A program made the position numbers and the translations under genes. A stretch of 11,154 nucleotides of DNA from an uncultured Collinsella sp. (GTDB lineage Bacteria; Actinomycetota; Coriobacteriia; Coriobacteriales; Coriobacteriaceae). This document shows positions 6,994 to 11,154 of the stretch, piece after piece; position 1 is the stretch's first letter; the number at the start of each line of letters is the position of its first letter. The notes beneath the pieces were generated by a model. It was not told the origin of the DNA and made no database searches. It worked only from the letters and a program-made list of their open reading frames with translations. Where the stretch lies: the NCBI GenBank assembly GCA_902479205.1, contig CABSNX010000048.1:1-11154 (forward strand), written 5' to 3'.

Positions 6994-7019
6994 TGCGGCG
7001 CCCTCAACATGGTGCCGCA
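6994..7019 (+). other. hairpin between second permease and ATPase genes
   Basis: TGCGGCGCC (6994-7002) pairs with GGTGCCGCA (7011-7019), 9 bp with one G.U, loop of 8 bases. No T-run follows. It ends just before the GAAAGGT ribosome site (7024-7030). Like the hairpin at 5220-5255, it marks a cistron junction and may act in mRNA processing or decay. Confidence 0.6.
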
Positions 7020-7036
7020 TATCGAAAGGTAAAGAC

Positions 7037-8236
7037 ATGGCCGAGATCGTTCTCAAACATGTTCAGAAGGTGTATCCCAACACCGAGTCCAAAAAGAAGG
7101 GCTTCTTTGGCAAAAAGAAGAAGACTGAGGAGAAGAAGCACAACCTCAAGGTTACCGAGGATGGCGTGCTCGCTGTTGAGGACTTTAACCTCACCGTTCA
7201 CGACCAGGAGTTCGTCGTCCTCGTTGGCCCGTCTGGCTGCGGTAAGTCCACGACGATGCGCATGGTTGCTGGCCTGGAGGACATCACCTCGGGTGACGTG
7301 TTCATCGACGGCAAGCGCGTCAACGACGTCGCTCCCAAGGACCGCGACATCGCCATGGTGTTCCAGAGCTACGCTCTGTACCCCAACATGACGGTGTACG
7401 AGAACATGGCGTTTACGCTTGAGCTCAAGAAGGTCCCCAAAGACGAGATCGACCGCAAGGTTCGCTCCGCTGCCGAGATCCTGGGTATTACCGAGTACCT
7501 CGACCGTAAGCCTAAGGCGCTTTCGGGCGGCCAGCGTCAGCGCGTCGCCATCGGCCGCGCCATCGTGCGTGACCCCAAGGTCTTCCTGATGGACGAGCCG
7601 CTGTCCAACCTGGACGCCAAGCTTCGTAACCAGATGCGTGCCGAGCTCATCAAGCTGCGTCACGAGATCAAGGGCACCTTCATCTACGTTACCCACGACC
7701 AGACCGAGGCCATGACCCTCGGCGACCGTATCGTGGTCATGAAGGATGGCGTTGTCCAGCAGATCGCCACGCCGCAGGAGGTCTTCAACCACCCCGCGAA
7801 CATCTTCGTTGCCGGCTTTATCGGCGTGCCACAGATGAACTTCTTCGATGCCCAGCTGGTGCGCTCGGGCAACGGCTTCACCGTCAAGACCGAGGATATG
7901 AACGTGGCGCTCGCCCCCGAGACCTGCTCTCAGCTTGCTCTCAACTGGGACGGCGGCGACGTGAAGGAGATTACGGCCGGCGTGCGCCCCGAGCAGATTC
8001 TGCTTGCCGACAAGGGCGAGGAGGGTGCGCTCCAGGGTACCGTCGAGGTGACCGAGCTCATGGGTTCGACCGAGCATGTCCACGTGACCGCTCCCGATGG
8101 CCAGTTCGTCCTGATCATTCCCGTTGTCGACCTTGAGGCCAAGGGTGCGCTCAAGGCGGGCAACTCCATCTGGTTCAAGTTCGAGAAGAACGCGACCCAT
8201 CTCTTCGATAAGGTGTCTGGCAAGAACCTTATCTAG
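7037..8236 (+). CDS. ugpC: sugar ABC transporter ATP-binding protein, MsmK/UgpC family
   Basis: A 399-residue ATPase that powers the two permeases. Walker A GPSGCGKST at 64-72, Q-loop Gln110, signature LSGGQ at 162-166, Walker B VFLMDEP at 182-188, and His220. A TOBE-type regulatory domain fills about 290-395, as in MalK and MsmK. GAAAGGT six bases upstream supports the ATG at 7037; in-frame sequence reaches back to 6953 but has no ribosome site and overlaps the permease gene. Family members are usually about 370 residues. The excess is a lysine-rich insert at about 16-42 (KKKGFFGKKKK then EEKK) between the first two strands of the nucleotide-binding domain. Members of this family can serve several importers in one cell. 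The symbol marks the family and does not imply glycerol-phosphate transport. Confidence 0.93.
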   Translation: MAEIVLKHVQKVYPNTESKKKGFFGKKKKTEEKKHNLKVTEDGVLAVEDFNLTVHDQEFVVLVGPSGCGKSTTMRMVAGLEDITSGDVFIDGKRVNDVAPKDRDIAMVFQSYALYPNMTVYENMAFTLELKKVPKDEIDRKVRSAAEILGITEYLDRKPKALSGGQRQRVAIGRAIVRDPKVFLMDEPLSNLDAKLRNQMRAELIKLRHEIKGTFIYVTHDQTEAMTLGDRIVVMKDGVVQQIATPQEVFNHPANIFVAGFIGVPQMNFFDAQLVRSGNGFTVKTEDMNVALAPETCSQLALNWDGGDVKEITAGVRPEQILLADKGEEGALQGTVEVTELMGSTEHVHVTAPDGQFVLIIPVVDLEAKGALKAGNSIWFKFEKNATHLFDKVSGKNLI

Positions 8237-8266
8237 GCCCGATCCAATCAGGCCCTCCTTTTGGGC

Positions 8267-8298
8267 GACTGCGGCTTTGCCATCCTTTTGCCGTGGTC
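8267..8298 (+). other. hairpin ahead of the ABC-operon terminator
   Basis: GACTGCGGC (8267-8275) pairs with GCCGTGGTC (8290-8298) over 9 bp with two adjacent wobbles, loop 14 bases. It stands between the ATPase stop and the terminator and may help protect the 3' end. Weak evidence. Confidence 0.35.
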
Positions 8299-8304
8299 AC
8301 ATAT

Positions 8305-8349
8305 AAGGCTCCCCTTCCGTCCACTGGGCGAGAGGGGAGCCTTTCTTTA
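8305..8349 (+). terminator. intrinsic terminator of the ABC operon
   Basis: AAGGCTCCCCT (8305-8315) pairs perfectly with AGGGGAGCCTT (8333-8343), loop 17 bases, followed by a T-rich tract (TTTCTTTA). It lies 68 bases after the ATPase stop and should end the operon transcript before the repeat array. Confidence 0.85.
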
Positions 8350-8374
8350 TGACGGGGTTGTCTGGCCGGTCGTT

Positions 8375-8433
8375 TGTCTTGATCTGTAACAGGAGGAGGG
8401 CCAAATTGGGTCTAGATGTTACAGATTGAGACA
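8375..8433. repeat. inverted-repeat unit 1
   Basis: Arms 8375-8391 and 8417-8433, 17 bp each, spacer 8392-8416. Fifteen Watson-Crick pairs plus two adjacent G.U pairs on the plus strand. Confidence 0.9.
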
Positions 8434-8454
8434 GCATCGAGTTGCCTATCCTTT

Positions 8455-8513
8455 CATCTCGATCTGTAACACGGGAGGCTGATTTCGGCAGCTACCTGTT
8501 ACAGAACGAGATT
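8455..8513. repeat. inverted-repeat unit 2
   Basis: Arms 8455-8471 and 8497-8513, spacer 8472-8496. The outermost pair (C.T) and pair 8 (A.A) fail. Pair 2 is A-T where units 1 and 4 have G-C, and pair 7 is G-C where the other units have G.T. The spacer can add an inner stem GCTG/CAGC (8478-8481 with 8489-8492). Confidence 0.88.
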
Positions 8514-8534
8514 GTTTTAGCCGACTTATCCATT

Positions 8535-8593
8535 TGTCTCGATTTGTAACAGTAAGGGCGGATTTCAGACGTTAGATGTTACAGATTGAGATA
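8535..8593. repeat. inverted-repeat unit 3
   Basis: Arms 8535-8551 and 8577-8593, spacer 8552-8576. Three departures from Watson-Crick pairing (pairs 2, 7, 10), all G.U on the plus strand. Two more T-A pairs extend the stem outward (8533-8534 with 8594-8595). Confidence 0.9.
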
Positions 8594-8615
8594 AACCCTA
8601 GGGAAAGGACCGGTT

Positions 8616-8674
8616 TGTCTTGATCTGTAACAGGTAGGACCGTTTTGGCCGAGTAGGTGTTACTGATTGAGACG
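8616..8674. repeat. inverted-repeat unit 4
   Basis: Arms 8616-8632 and 8658-8674, spacer 8633-8657. Three G.U pairs on the plus strand (pairs 1, 6, 7) and one T.T mismatch (pair 11). The most divergent right arm of the four. Confidence 0.87.
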
Positions 8675-8706
8675 ATTTGGTCGAGGCGGGCCACGGGCAA
8701 CACGCG

Positions 8707-8744
8707 GGCAAAAAAGCGGAGCCGCGTTGCCGCGACTCCGCTTT
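8707..8744 (-). terminator. intrinsic terminator of glgP
   Basis: On the minus strand AAAGCGGAG (8744-8736) pairs with CTCCGCTTT (8721-8713). An inner CGCG/CGCG stem (8731-8734 with 8723-8726) adds four pairs, and six T residues follow. It sits 27 bases beyond the phosphorylase stop. With the terminator at 8305-8349 it insulates the repeat array from both neighbours. Confidence 0.85.
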
Positions 8745-8770
8745 CAAGAGGATGGGTAAAGGAAACGAAA

Positions 8771-11038
<2,268 letters not shown>

Positions 11039-11042
11039 GTTT

Positions 11043-11048
11043 CCTCCT
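11043..11048 (-). promoter_or_regulatory. ribosome binding site of glgP
   Basis: AGGAGG on the minus strand, four bases before the ATG at 11038-11036. Confidence 0.8.
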
Positions 11049-11085
11049 GTGGTGAGTTGTCTACATGTCAGTAATTCAAAAGAAG

Positions 11086-11119
11086 CCCGCGCGAGGGGAT
11101 TGGGGTGGCCTCGCGCGGG
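11086..11119 (-). terminator. GC-rich hairpin upstream of glgP, terminator-like on the minus strand
   Basis: CCCGCGCGAGG (11086-11096) pairs perfectly with 11109-11119, loop 12 bases. On the minus strand it is followed by CTTCTTTTGAATT. It may end the transcript of a gene beyond the window, or act as an attenuator in the glgP leader. Only about 37 bases separate it from the ribosome site and I see no clear promoter there, so the second reading stays open. Confidence 0.5.
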
Positions 11120-11154
11120 AAAAGCGGTCGCGTCCGCACGGTGGGGTGGCTGTC

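Larger units (their letters stand above)
8373..8675. repeat. array of four regularly spaced inverted repeats (eight alternating half-sites)
   Basis: Four units, each a left arm of consensus TGTCTYGATCTGTAACA, a 25-base spacer and the inverted right arm TGTTACAGATTGAGACA. Left arms begin at 8375, 8455, 8535 and 8616, a period of 80, 80 and 81. The gaps between units are 21-22 bases. Most differences between paired arms are G.U wobbles if read as plus-strand RNA. The spacers differ but share a purine-rich start, a T-rich centre and TA near the end. The array fills the island between the ABC-operon terminator and the phosphorylase terminator. I find no gene or convincing promoter in it. Half-sites alternate in direction, so it is not a CRISPR array. 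Function unknown. Confidence 0.92.

Noticed and set aside
6953..7036. Upstream extension of the ATPase to 6953
   Set aside because: It overlaps the permease gene, contains the junction hairpin, and the ATG at 7037 has a good ribosome site and the normal family N-terminus.
6091..7056. 321-codon minus-strand open frame opposite the second permease
   Set aside because: Product rich in His, Asp and Arg, as expected from antisense reading of membrane-protein codons; no ribosome site or domain.
7004..8200. 398-codon minus-strand open frame opposite the ATPase gene
   Set aside because: It is a shadow of a clear ABC ATPase; its product is a compositional artefact without motifs.
8416..8469. Small ORFs starting at ATG inside array units 1 and 3
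   Set aside because: They are 15-17 codons, have no well-placed ribosome site, and units 2 and 4 lack the ATG, so coding is not conserved across units.
8373..8675. CRISPR array
   Set aside because: Half-sites alternate in orientation, repeats are 17 nt and imperfect, spacers are 21-25 nt, and no cas gene is nearby.
8373..8675. Integron attC sites (also about 59 bp, imperfect palindromes)
   Set aside because: No gene cassettes lie between units, there is no integrase, and the arms lack the attC core GTTRRRY.

Overview
The window looks like a chromosomal carbohydrate-utilisation locus of a high-GC gut actinobacterium of the Coriobacteriia, most likely Collinsella or a close relative. That guess rests on the moderately high GC content, the strong bias to G/C-ending codons in the transport genes, the AGGAGG-type ribosome sites and my impression of the protein sequences. 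No marker gene here proves the genus.

Layout: (1) 1-164, a short non-coding edge. (2) 165-2618, minus strand: one long gene encoding a glucose/maltose-type PTS EIIC-EIIB permease fused to a complete Cof-type HAD sugar phosphatase. (3) 2619-2845, a divergent control region. (4) 2846-3565, plus strand: a TreR-like GntR/UTRA regulator, closed by a strong terminator. (5) 3656-3871, a second control region. (6) 3872-8236, plus strand: a complete ABC sugar importer in the order binding lipoprotein, permease, permease, ATPase, with hairpins at two gene junctions and a terminator at the end. (7) 8373-8675, an array of four spaced inverted repeats lying between two convergent terminators. (8) 8771-11038, minus strand: glycogen/maltodextrin phosphorylase. 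(9) 11039-11154, its leader, holding a GC-rich hairpin.

How the parts fit: four near-identical palindromes of the type TTGTTYAAACAA (2660-2671, 2782-2793, 3677-3688, 3752-3763) sit at the PTS start, at the regulator's own promoter and ahead of the ABC operon. The simplest reading is that the GntR protein controls itself and two mechanistically different sugar importers. The ABC system has the architecture of oligosaccharide importers, and phosphorolysis of alpha-1,4-glucans by the neighbouring phosphorylase would fit maltodextrin use. The substrate is not proven by the sequence.

The two observations most worth following are the inverted-repeat array at 8373-8675 and the transporter-phosphatase fusion. 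In the array, 17-nt arms, a constant 25-nt internal spacer and an 80/80/81-bp period recur four times, and the arm differences are almost all G.U-compatible on the plus strand.
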